The translations under genes were made by a program, and so were the position numbers. Positions 26,901 to 39,400 of a stretch of 64,000 bases of DNA are shown one piece after another. The notes beneath the pieces were generated by a model. It saw only the letters and a program-made list of their open reading frames with translations. It was not told where the DNA came from and made no database searches. Numbering within the stretch: the first letter of the stretch is position 1; the number at the start of each line of letters is the position of its first letter. This DNA is from Glandiceps talaboti (taxonomy: Eukaryota > Hemichordata > Enteropneusta > Spengelidae), in NCBI RefSeq assembly GCF_964340395.1, contig NC_135567.1:5504899-5568898 (forward strand). Direction: 5' to 3'.

Positions 26901-29900
26901 TATGTGTACAAGTGTAGACTGAAGTCTATGGTAATAGTCTAGTCAGTGAGTATTTCTATGTGTACAAGTGTAGACTGAAGTCTATGGTAATAGTCTAGTC
27001 AGTGAGTATTTCTATGTGTACAAGTGTAGACTATAGTCTAAGGTAATAGTCTAGTCAGTGAGTATTTCTATGTGTACAAGTGTAGACTGAAGTCTATGGT
27101 AATAGTCTAGTCAGTGAGTATTTATATGTGTACTAGTGTAGACTGAAGTCTATGGTAATAGTCTAGTCAGTGAGTATTTCTATGTGTACTAGTGTAGACT
27201 ATAGTAATAGTCTAGTCAGTGAGTATTTCTATGTGTACAAGTGTAGACTGAAGTCTATGGTAATAGTCTAGTCAGTGAGTATTTCTATGTGTACAAGTGT
27301 AGACTGAAGTCTAAGGTAATAGCCTAGTCAGTGAGTATTTCTATGTGTACAAGTGTAGACTGAAGTCTAAGGTAATAGTCTAGTCAGTGAGTATTTATAT
27401 GTGTACAAGTGTAGACTGAAGTCTATGGTAATAGTCTAGTCAGGGAGTATTTCTATGTGTACAAGTGTAGACTGAAGTCTATGGTAATAGTGTAGTCAGT
27501 GAGTATTTCTATGTGTACTAGTGTAGACTGAAGTCTAAGGTAATAGTCTAGTCAGTGAGTATTTCTATGTGTACAAGTGTAGACTGAAGTCTATGGTAAT
27601 AGTCTAGTCAGTGAGTATTTCTATGTGTACAAGTGTAGACTGAAGTCTATGGTAATAGTCTAGTCAGTGAGTATTTCTATGTGTACAAGTGTAGACTGAA
27701 GTCTATGGTAATAGTCTAGTCAGTGAGTATTTCTATGTGTACTAGCTAGTGTAGACTGAAGTCTATGGTAATAGTCTAGTCAGTGAGTATTTATATGTGT
27801 ACAAGTGTAGACTGAAGTCTAATTGGTAATAGTCTAGTCAGTGAGTATTTCTATGTGTACAAATGTAGACTGAAGTCTATGGTAATAGTCTAGTCAGTGA
27901 GTATTTCTATGTGTACAAGTGTAGACTGAGGTCTATGGTAATAGTCTAGTCAGTGAGTATTTTTCTGTGTACAAGTGTAGACTGAAGTCTATGGTAATAG
28001 TCTAGTCAGTGAGTATTTATATGTGTACAAGTGTAGACTGAAGTCTATGGTAATAGTCTAGTCAGTGAGTATTTCTATGTGTACAAGTGTAGACTGAAGT
28101 ATATGGTAATAGTCTAGTCAGTGAGTATTTCTATGTGTACAAGTGTAGACTGAAGTCTATGGTAATAGTCTAGTCAGTGAGTATTTCTATGTGTACAAGT
28201 GTAGACTATAGTCTATGGTAATAGTCTAGTCAGTGAGTATTTATATGTGTACTAGTGTAGACTGAAGTCTATGGTAATAGTCTAGTCAGTGAGTATTTCT
28301 ATGTGTACTAGTGTAGACTATAGTAATAGTCTAGTCAGTGAGTATTTCTATGTGTACAAGTGTAGACTGAAGTCTATGGTAATAGTCTAGTCAGTGAGTA
28401 TTTCTATGTGTACAAGTGTAAAATGAAGTCTAAGGTAATACCCTAGTCAGTGAGTATTTCTATGTGTACAAGTGTAGACTGAAGTCTATGGTAATAGTCT
28501 AGTCAGTGAGTATTTCTATGTGTACAAGTGTAGACTGAAGTCTATGGTAATAGTCTAGTCAGTGAGTATTTCTATGTGTACAAGTGTAGACTGAAGTCTA
28601 TGGTAATAGTCTAGTCAGTGAGTATTTCTATGTGTACAAGTGTAGACTATAGTCTAAGGTAATAGTCTAGTCAGTGAGTATTTCTATGTGTACAAGTGTA
28701 GACTGAAGTCTATGGTAATAGTCTAGTCAGTGAGTATTTAAATGTGTACAAGTGTAGACTGAAGTCTATGGTAATAGTCTAGTCAGAGAGTATTTCTATG
28801 TGTACAAGTGTAGACCATAGTCTATGGTAATAGTCTAGTCAGTGAGTATTTATATGTGTACAAGTGTAGACTGAAGTCTATGGTAATAGTCTAGTCAGTG
28901 AGTATTTCTATGTGTACAAGTGTAGACTGAAGTCTATGGTAATAGTATGGTCAGTGAGTATTTCTATGTGTACAAGTGTAGACTGAAGTCTATGGTAATA
29001 GTCTAGTCAGTGAGTATTTATATGTGTACAAGTGTAGACTGAAGTCTATGGTAATAGTCTAGTCAGTGAGTATTTCTATGTGTACAAGTGTAGACTGAAG
29101 TCTATGGTAATAGTCTAGTCAGTGAGTATTTCTATGTGTACAAGTGTAGACTATAGTCTAAGGTAATAGTCTAGTCAGTGAGTATTTCTATGTGTACAAG
29201 TGTAGACTGAAGTCTATGGTAATAGTCTAGTCAGTGAGTATTTATATGTGTACTAGTGTAGACTGAAGTCTATGGTAATAGTCTAGTCAGTGAGTATTTC
29301 TATGTGTACTAGTGTAGACTATAGTAATAGTCTAGTCAGTGAGTATTTCTATGTGTACAAGTGTAGACTGAAGTCTATGGTAATAGTCTAGTCAGTGAGT
29401 ATTTCTATGTGTACAAGTGTAGACTGAAGTCTAAGGTAATAGCCTAGTCAGTGAGTATTTCTATGTGTACAAGTGTAGACTGAAGTCTATGGTAATAGTC
29501 TAGTCAGTGAGTATTTCTATGTGTACAAGTGTAGACTGAAGTCTATGGTAATAGTCTAGTCAGTGAGTATTTCTATGTGTACAAGTGTAGACTATAGTCT
29601 AAGGTAATAGTCTAGTCAGTGAGTATTTCTATGTGTATAAGTGTAGACTGAAGTCTATGGTAATAGTCTAGTCAGTGAGTATTTCTATGTGTACAAGTGT
29701 AGACTGAAGTCTATGGTAACAGTCTAGTCAGTGAGTATTTCTATGTGTACAAGTGTAGACTATAGTCTATGGTAATAGTCTAGTCAGTGAGTATTTATAT
29801 GTGTACAAGTGTAGACTGAAGTATATGGTAATAGTCTACATTTGTAGTCAGTGAGTATTTCTATGTGTACAAGTGTAGACTGAAGTCTATGGTAATAGTC

Positions 29901-32900
29901 TAGTCAGTGAGTATTTCTATGTGTACAAGTGTAGACTGAAGTCTATGGTAATAGTCTAGTCAGTGAGTATTTCTATGTGTACAAGTGTAGACTATAGTCT
30001 ATGGTAATAGTCTAGTCAGTGAGTATTACTATGTGTACAAGTGTAGACTGAAGTCTATGGTAATAGTCTAGTCAGTGAGTATTTCTATGTGTACAAGTGT
30101 AGACTATAGTCTATGGTAATAGTCTAGTCAGTGAGTATTTATATGTGTACAAGTGTAGACTGAAGTCTATGGTAATAGTCTAGTCAGTGAGTATTTCTAT
30201 GTGTACTAGTGTAGACTGAAGTCTATGGTAATAGTCTAGTCAGTGAGTATTTCTATGTGTACAAGTGTAGACTGAAGTCTATGGTAATAGTCTAGTCAGT
30301 GAGTATTTCTATGTGTACAAGTGTAGACTGAAGTCTATGGTAATAGTCTAGTCAGTGAGTATTTATATGTGTACAAGTGTAGACTGAAGTCTATGGTAAT
30401 AGTCTAGTCAGTGAGTATTTCTATGTGTACTAGTGTAGACTGAAGTCTAAGGTAATAGTCTAGTCAGTGAGTATTTTTCTGTGTACAAGTGTAGACTGAA
30501 GTCTATGGTAATAGTCTAGTCAGTGAGTATTTCTATGTGTACAAGTGTAGACTGAAGTCTATGGTAATAGTCTAGTCAGTGAGTATTTCTATGTGTACAA
30601 GTGTAGACTGAAGTCTATGGTAATAGTCTAGTCAATGAGTATTTCTATGTGTACTAGCTAGTGTAGACTGAAGTCTATGGTAATAGTCTAGTCAGTGAGT
30701 ATTTCTATGTGTACAAGTGTAGACTGAAGTCTATGGTAATAGTCTAGTCAGTGAGTATTTCTATGTGTACTAGTGTAGACTGAAGTCTAAGGTAATAGTC
30801 TAGTCAGTGAGTATTTTTCTGTGTACAAGTGTAGACTGAAGTCTATGGTAATAGTCTAGTCAGTGAGTATTTCTATGTGTACTAGTGTAGACTGAAGTCT
30901 ATGGTAATAGTCTAGTCAGTGAGTATTTATATGTGTACAAGTGTAGACTATAGTCTATGGTAATAGTCTAGTCAGTGAGTATTTATATGTGTACAAGTGT
31001 AGACTGAAGTCTATGGTAATAGTCTAGTCAGTGAGTATTTCTATGTGTACAAGTGTAGACTGAAGTCTATAGTAATAGTCTAGTCAGTGAGTATTTCTAT
31101 GTGTACAAGTGTAGACTGAAGTCTACGGTAATAGTCTAGTCAGTGAGTATTTCTATGTGTACAAGTGTAGACTGAAGTCTATGGTAATAGTCTAGTCAGT
31201 GAGTATTTCTATGTGTACAAGTGTAGACTATATTCTATGGTAATAGTCTAGTCAGTGAGTATTTCTATGTGTACAAGTGTAGACTGAAGTCTATGGTAAT
31301 AGTCTAGTCAGTGAGTATTTCTATGTGTACAAGTGTAGACTGAAGTCTATGGTAATAGTCTAGTCAGTGAGTATTTCTATGTGTACAAGTGTAGACTGAA
31401 GTCTATGGTAATAGTCTAGTAAGTGAGTATTTCTATGTGTACTAGTGTAGACTGAAGTCTAAGGTAATAGTCTAGTCAGTGAGTATTTCTATGTGTACAA
31501 GTGTAGACTGAAGTCTATGGTAATAGTCTAGTCAGTGAGTATTTCTATGTGTACGAGTGTAGACTGAAGTATATGGTAATAGTCTAGTCAGTGAGTATTT
31601 CTATGTGTACTAGTGTAGACTGAAGTCTATGGTAATAGTCTAGTCAGTGAGTATTTATATGTGTACAAGTGTAGACTGAAGTCTATGGTAATAGTCTAGT
31701 CAGTGAGTATTTCTATGTGTACAAGTGTAGACTGAAGTCTATGGTAATAGTCTAGTCAGTGAGTATTTATATGTGTACTAGTGTAGACTGAAGTCTATGG
31801 TAATAGTCTAGTCAGTGAGTATTTCTATGTGTACTAGTGTAGACTATAGTAATAGTCTAGTCAGTGAGTATTTCTATGTGTACAAGTGTAGACTGAAGTC
31901 TAAGGTAATAGCCTAGTCAGTGAGTATTTCTATGTGTACAAGTGTAGACTATAGTCTATGGTAATAGTCTAGTCAGTGAGTATTTATATGTGTACAAGTG
32001 TAGACTGAAGTCTATGGTAATAGTCTAGTCAGTGAGTATTTCTATGTGTACAAGTGTAGACTGAAGTCTATGGTAATAGTATGGTCAGTGAGTATTTCTA
32101 AGTGTACAAGTGTAGACTGAAGTCTATGGTAATAGTCTAGTCAGTGAGTATTTCTATGTGTACAAGTGTAGACTGAAGTCTATGGTAATAGTCTAGTCAG
32201 TGAGTATTTCTATGTGTACAAGTGTAGACTGAAGTCTATGGTAATAGTCTAGTCAGTGAGTATTTCTATGTGTACAAGTGTAGACTATAGTCTAAGGTAA
32301 TAGTCTAGTCAGTGAGTATTTCTATGTGTACAAGTGTAGACTGAAGTCTATGGTAATAGTCTAGTCAGTGAGTATTTATATGTGTACTAGTGTAGACTGA
32401 AGTCTATGGTAATAGTCTAGTCAGTGAGTATTTCTATGTGTACTAGTGTAGACTATAGTAATAGTCTAGTCAGTGAGTATTTCTATGTGTACAAGTGTAG
32501 ACTGAAGTCTATGGTAATAGTCTAGTCAGTGAGTATTTCTATGTGTACAAGTGTAGACTGAAGTCTAAGGTAATAGCCTAGTCAGTGAGTATTTCTATGT
32601 GTACAAGTGTAGACTGAAGTCTATGGTAATAGTCTAGTCAGTCAGTATTTCTATGTGTACAAGTGTAGACTGAAGTCTATGGTAATAGTCTAGTCAGTGA
32701 GTATTTTTATGTGTACATGTACAAGTGTAGACTGAAGTCTATGGTAATAGTCTAGTCAGTGAGTATTTCTATGTGTACAAGTGTAGACTGAAGTCTAAGG
32801 TAATAGTCTAGTCAGTGAGTATTTATATGTGTACAAGTGTAGACTGAAGTCTATGGTAATAGTCTAGTCAGGGAGTATTTCTATGTGTACAAGTGTAGAC

Positions 32901-35900
32901 TGAAGTCTATGGTAATAGTGTAGTCAGTGAGTATTTCTATGTGTACTAGTGTAGACTGAAGTCTAAGGTAATAGTCTAGTCAGTGAGTATTTCTATGTGT
33001 ACAAGTGTAGACTGAAGTCTATGGTAATAGTCTAGTCAGTGAGTATTTCTATGTGTACAAGTGTAGACTGAAGTCTATGGTAACAGTCTAGTCAGTGAGT
33101 ATTTCTATGTGTACAAGTGTAGACTATAGTCTATGGTAATAGTCTAGTCAGTGAGTATTTATATGTGTACAAGTGTAGACTGAAGTATATGGTAATAGTC
33201 TACATTTGTAGTCAGTGAGTATTTCTATGTGTACAAGTGTAGACTGAAGTCTATGGTAATAGTCTAGTCAGTGAGTATTTCTATGTGTACAAGTGTAGAC
33301 TGAAGTCTATGGTAATAGTCTAGTCAGTGAGTATTTCTATGTGTACAAGTGTAGACTATAGTCTATGGTAATAGTCTAGTCAGTGAGTATTACTATGTGT
33401 ACAAGTGTAGACTGAAGTCTATGGTAATAGTCTAGTCAGTGAGTATTTCTATGTGTACAAGTGTAGACTATAGTCTATGGTAATAGTCTAGTCAGTGAGT
33501 ATTTATATGTGTACAAGTGTAGACTGAAGTCTATGGTAATAGTCTAGTCAGTGAGTATTTCTATGTGTACTAGTGTAGACTGAAGTCTATGGTAATAGTC
33601 TAGTCAGTGAGTATTTCTATGTGTACAAGTGTAGACTGAAGTCTATGGTAATAGTCTAGTCAGTGAGTATTTCTATGTGTACAAGTGTAGACTGAAGTCT
33701 ATGGTAATAGTCTAGTCAGTGAGTATTTATATGTGTACAAGTGTAGACTGAAGTCTATGGTAATAGTCTAGTCAGTGAGTATTTCTATGTGTACTAGTGT
33801 AGACTGAAGTCTAAGGTAATAGTCTAGTCAGTGAGTATTTTTCTGTGTACAAGTGTAGACTGAAGTCTATGGTAATAGTCTAGTCAGTGAGTATTTCTAT
33901 GTGTACAAGTGTAGACTGAAGTCTATGGTAATAGTCTAGTCAGTGAGTATTTCTATGTGTACAAGTGTAGACTGAAGTCTATGGTAATAGTCTAGTCAAT
34001 GAGTATTTCTATGTGTACTAGCTAGTGTAGACTGAAGTCTATGGTAATAGTCTAGTCAGTGAGTATTTCTATGTGTACAAGTGTAGACTGAAGTCTATGG
34101 TAATAGTCTAGTCAGTGAGTATTTCTATGTGTACTAGTGTAGACTGAAGTCTAAGGTAATAGTCTAGTCAGTGAGTATTTTTCTGTGTACAAGTGTAGAC
34201 TGAAGTCTATGGTAATAGTCTAGTCAGTGAGTATTTCTATGTGTACTAGTGTAGACTGAAGTCTATGGTAATAGTCTAGTCAGTGAGTATTTATATGTGT
34301 ACAAGTGTAGACTATAGTCTATGGTAATAGTCTAGTCAGTGAGTATTTATATGTGTACAAGTGTAGACTGAAGTCTATGGTAATAGTCTAGTCAGTGAGT
34401 ATTTCTATGTGTACAAGTGTAGACTGAAGTCTATAGTAATAGTCTAGTCAGTGAGTATTTCTATGTGTACAAGTGTAGACTGAAGTCTACGGTAATAGTC
34501 TAGTCAGTGAGTATTTCTATGTGTACAAGTGTAGACTGAAGTCTATGGTAATAGTCTAGTCAGTGAGTATTTCTATGTGTACAAGTGTAGACTATATTCT
34601 ATGGTAATAGTCTAGTCAGTGAGTATTTCTATGTGTACAAGTGTAGACTGAAGTCTATGGTAATAGTCTAGTCAGTGAGTATTTCTATGTGTACAAGTGT
34701 AGACTGAAGTCTATGGTAATAGTCTAGTCAGTGAGTATTTCTATGTGTACAAGTGTAGACTGAAGTCTATGGTAATAGTCTAGTAAGTGAGTATTTCTAT
34801 GTGTACTAGTGTAGACTGAAGTCTAAGGTAATAGTCTAGTCAGTGAGTATTTCTATGTGTACAAGTGTAGACTGAAGTCTATGGTAATAGTCTAGTCAGT
34901 GAGTATTTCTATGTGTACGAGTGTAGACTGAAGTATATGGTAATAGTCTAGTCAGTGAGTATTTCTATGTGTACTAGTGTAGACTGAAGTCTATGGTAAT
35001 AGTCTAGTCAGTGAGTATTTATATGTGTACAAGTGTAGACTGAAGTCTATGGTAATAGTCTAGTCAGTGAGTATTTCTATGTGTACAAGTGTAGACTGAA
35101 GTCTATGGTAATAGTCTAGTCAGTGAGTATTTATATGTGTACTAGTGTAGACTGAAGTCTATGGTAATAGTCTAGTCAGTGAGTATTTCTATGTGTACTA
35201 GTGTAGACTATAGTAATAGTCTAGTCAGTGAGTATTTCTATGTGTACAAGTGTAGACTGAAGTCTAAGGTAATAGCCTAGTCAGTGAGTATTTCTATGTG
35301 TACAAGTGTAGACTATAGTCTATGGTAATAGTCTAGTCAGTGAGTATTTATATGTGTACAAGTGTAGACTGAAGTCTATGGTAATAGTCTAGTCAGTGAG
35401 TATTTCTATGTGTACAAGTGTAGACTGAAGTCTATGGTAATAGTATGGTCAGTGAGTATTTCTAAGTGTACAAGTGTAGACTGAAGTCTATGGTAATAGT
35501 CTAGTCAGTGAGTATTTCTATGTGTACAAGTGTAGACTGAAGTCTATGGTAATAGTCTAGTCAGTGAGTATTTCTATGTGTACAAGTGTAGACTGAAGTC
35601 TATGGTAATAGTCTAGTCAGTGAGTATTTCTATGTGTACAAGTGTAGACTATAGTCTAAGGTAATAGTCTAGTCAGTGAGTATTTCTATGTGTACAAGTG
35701 TAGACTGAAGTCTATGGTAATAGTCTAGTCAGTGAGTATTTATATGTGTACTAGTGTAGACTGAAGTCTATGGTAATAGTCTAGTCAGTGAGTATTTCTA
35801 TGTGTACTAGTGTAGACTATAGTAATAGTCTAGTCAGTGAGTATTTCTATGTGTACAAGTGTAGACTGAAGTCTATGGTAATAGTCTAGTCAGTGAGTAT

Positions 35901-36450
35901 TTCTATGTGTACAAGTGTAGACTGAAGTCTAAGGTAATAGCCTAGTCAGTGAGTATTTCTATGTGTACAAGTGTAGACTGAAGTCTATGGTAATAGTCTA
36001 GTCAGTCAGTATTTCTATGTGTACAAGTGTAGACTGAAGTCTATGGTAATAGTCTAGTCAGTGAGTATTTTTATGTGTACATGTACAAGTGTAGACTGAA
36101 GTCTATGGTAATAGTCTAGTCAGTGAGTATTTCTATGTGTACAAGTGTAGACTGAAGTCTAAGGTAATAGTCTAGTCAGTGAGTATTTATATGTGTACAA
36201 GTGTAGACTGAAGTCTATGGTAATAGTCTAGTCAGGGAGTATTTCTATGTGTACAAGTGTAGACTGAAGTCTATGGTAATAGTGTAGTCAGTGAGTATTT
36301 CTATGTGTACTAGTGTAGACTGAAGTCTAAGGTAATAGTCTAGTCAGTGAGTATTTCTATGTGTACAAGTGTAGACTGAAGTCTATGGTAATAGTCTAGT
36401 CAGTGAGTATTTCTATGTGTACAAGTGTAGACTGAAGTCTATGGTAATAG
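22900..36450. repeat. Higher-order duplications, offsets 7548 and 3364 bp
   Basis: Markers at 23087, 24005 (ACGAGTG) and 24533 (ATGGTCAG) recur at 30635, 31553 and 32081, an offset of exactly 7548. The last two recur again 3364 bp later, at 34917 and 35445. Other 3364-bp pairs are TAACAGTC (29717 and 33081), TACATTTGTAG (29837 and 33201) and GTATTTTTATG (32701 and 36065). The word TGTAGTCA at 25371 reappears at 36283, which is 10912 bp away and equals 7548 plus 3364. Confidence 0.88.
25250..29460. repeat. Near-perfect higher-order duplication, offset 2120 bp
   Basis: Markers at 2120 bp are TGTAGTCAGT (25371 and 27491), the odd unit GTAAAATGAAG (26301 and 28421 at AAATG) and TAGACCATAG (26691 and 28811). 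Several otherwise unique substitutions are shared, so this is among the youngest duplications in the array. Confidence 0.88.
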
Positions 36451-39400
36451 TCTAGTCAGTGAGTATTTCTATGTGTACAAGTGTAGACTGAAGTCTATGG
36501 TAATAGTCTAGTCAGTGAGTATTTCTATGTGTACTAGCTAGTGTAGACTGAAGTCTATGGTAATAGTCTAGTCAGTGAGTATTTATATGTGTACAAGTGT
36601 AGACTGAAGTCTAATTGGTAATAGTCTAGTCAGTGAGTATTTCTATGTGTACAAATGTAGACTGAAGTCTATGGTAATAGTCTAGTCAGTGAGTATTTCT
36701 ATGTGTACAAGTGTAGACTGAGGTCTATGGTAATAGTCTAGTCAGTGAGTATTTTTCTGTGTACAAGTGTAGACTGAAGTCTATGGTAATAGTCTAGTCA
36801 GTGAGTATTTATATGTGTACAAGTGTAGACTGAAGTCTATGGTAATAGTCTAGTCAGTGAGTATTTCTATGTGTACAAGTGTAGACTGAAGTCTATGGTA
36901 ATAGTCTAGTCAGTGAGTATTTCTATGTGTACAAGTGTAGACTGAAGTCTATGGTAATAGTCTAGTCAGTGAGTATTTCTATGTGTACAAGTGTAGACTA
37001 TAGTCTATGGTAATAGTCTAGTCAGTGAGTATTTATATGTGTACTAGTGTAGACTGAAGTCTATGGTAATAGTCTAGTCAGTGAGTATTTCTATGTGTAC
37101 TAGTGTAGACTATAGTAATAGTCTAGTCAGTGAGTATTTCTATGTGTACAAGTGTAGACTGAAGTCTATGGTAATAGTCTAGTCAGTGAGTATTTCTATG
37201 TGTACAAGTGTAGACTGAAGTCTAAGGTAATACCCTAGTCAGTGAGTATTTCTATGTGTACAAGTGTAGACTGAAGTCTATGGTAATAGTCTAGTCAGTG
37301 AGTATTTCTATGTGTACAAGTGTAGACTGAAGTCTATGGTAATAGTCTAGTCAGTGAGTATTTCTATGTGTACAAGTGTAGACTGAAGTCTATGGTAATA
37401 GTCTAGTCAGTGAGTATTTCTATGTGTACAAGTGTAGACTATAGTCTAAGGTAATAGTCTAGTCAGTGAGTATTTCTATGTGTACAAGTGTAGACTGAAG
37501 TCTATGGTAATAGTCTAGTCAGTGAGTATTTAAATGTGTACAAGTGTAGACTGAAGTCTATGGTAATAGTCTAGTCAGTGAGTATTTCTATGTGTACAAG
37601 TGTAGACCATAGTCTATGGTAATAGTCTAGTCAGTGAGTATTTATATGTGTACAAGTGTAGACTGAAGTCTATGGTAATAGTCTAGTCAGTGAGTATTTC
37701 TATGTGTACAAGTGTAGACTGAAGTCTATGGTAATAGTATGGTCAGTGAGTATTTCTATGTGTACAAGTGTAGACTGAAGTCTATGGTAATAGTCTAGTC
37801 AGTGAGTATTTCTATGTGTACAAGTGTAGACTGAAGTCTATGGTAATAGTCTAGTCAGTGAGTATTTCTATGTGTACAAGTGTAGACTGAAGTCTATGGT
37901 AATAGTCTAGTCAGTGAGTATTTCTATGTGTACAAGTGTAGACTATAGTCTAAGGTAATAGTCTAGTCAGTGAGTATTTCTATGTGTACAAGTGTAGACT
38001 GAAGTCTATGGTAATAGTCTAGTCAGTGAGTATTTATATGTGTACTAGTGTAGACTGAAGTCTATGGTAATAGTCTAGTCAGTGAGTATTTCTATGTGTA
38101 CTAGTGTAGACTATAGTAATAGTCTAGTCAGTGAGTATTTCTATGTGTACAAGTGTAGACTGAAGTCTATGGTAATAGTCTAGTCAGTGAGTATTTCTAT
38201 GTGTACAAGTGTAGACTGAAGTCTAAGGTAATAGCCTAGTCAGTGAGTATTTCTATGTGTACAAGTGTAGACTGAAGTCTATGGTAATAGTCTAGTCAGT
38301 GAGTATTTCTATGTGTACAAGTGTAGACTGAAGTCTATGGTAATAGTCTAGTCAGTGAGTATTTCTATGTGTACAAGTGTAGACTATAGTCTAAGGTAAT
38401 AGTCTAGTCAGTGAGTATTTCTATGTGTATAAGTGTAGACTGAAGTCTATGGTAATAGTCTAGTCAGTGAGTATTTCTATGTGTACAAGTGTAGACTGAA
38501 GTCTATGGTAATAGTCTAGTCAGTGAGTATTTCTATGTGTACAAGTGTAGACTGAAGTCTATGGTAACAGTCTAGTCAGTGAGTATTTCTATGTGTACAA
38601 GTGTAGACTATAGTCTATGGTAATAGTCTAGTCAGTGAGTATTTATATGTGTACAAGTGTAGACTGAAGTATATGGTAATAGTCTACATTTGTAGTCAGT
38701 GAGTGTGAGTATTTCTATGTGTACAAGTGTAGACTGAAGTCTATGGTAATAGTCTAGTCAGTGAGTATTTCTATGTGTACAAGTGTAGACTGAAGTCTAT
38801 GGTAATAGTCTAGTCAGTGAGTATTTCTATGTGTACAAGTGTAGACTATAGTCTATGGTAATAGTCTAGTCAGTGAGTATTACTATGTGTACAAGTGTAG
38901 ACTGAAGTCTATGGTAATAGTCTAGTCAGTGAGTATTTCTATGTGTACAAGTGTAGACATAGTCTATGGTAATAGTCTAGTCAGTGAGTATTTATATGTG
39001 TACAAGTGTAGACTGAAGTCTATGGTAATAGTCTAGTCAGTGAGTATTTCTATGTGTACAAGTGTAGACTGAAGTCTATGGTAATAGTATGGTCAGTGAG
39101 TATTTATATGTGTACAAGTGTAGACTGAAGTCTATGGTAATAGTCTAGTCAGTGAGTATTTCTATGTGTACAAGTGTAGACTGAAGTCTATGGTAATAGT
39201 CTAGTCAGTGAGTATTTCTATGTGTACAAGTGTAGACTATAGTCTAAGGTAATAGTCTAGTCAGTGAGTATTTCTATGTGTACAAATGTAGACTGAAGTC
39301 TATGGTAATAGTCTAGTCAGTGAGTATTTCTATATGTACAAGTGTAGACTGAAGTCTATGGTAATAGTCTAGTCAGTGAGTATTTCTATGTGTACAAGTG

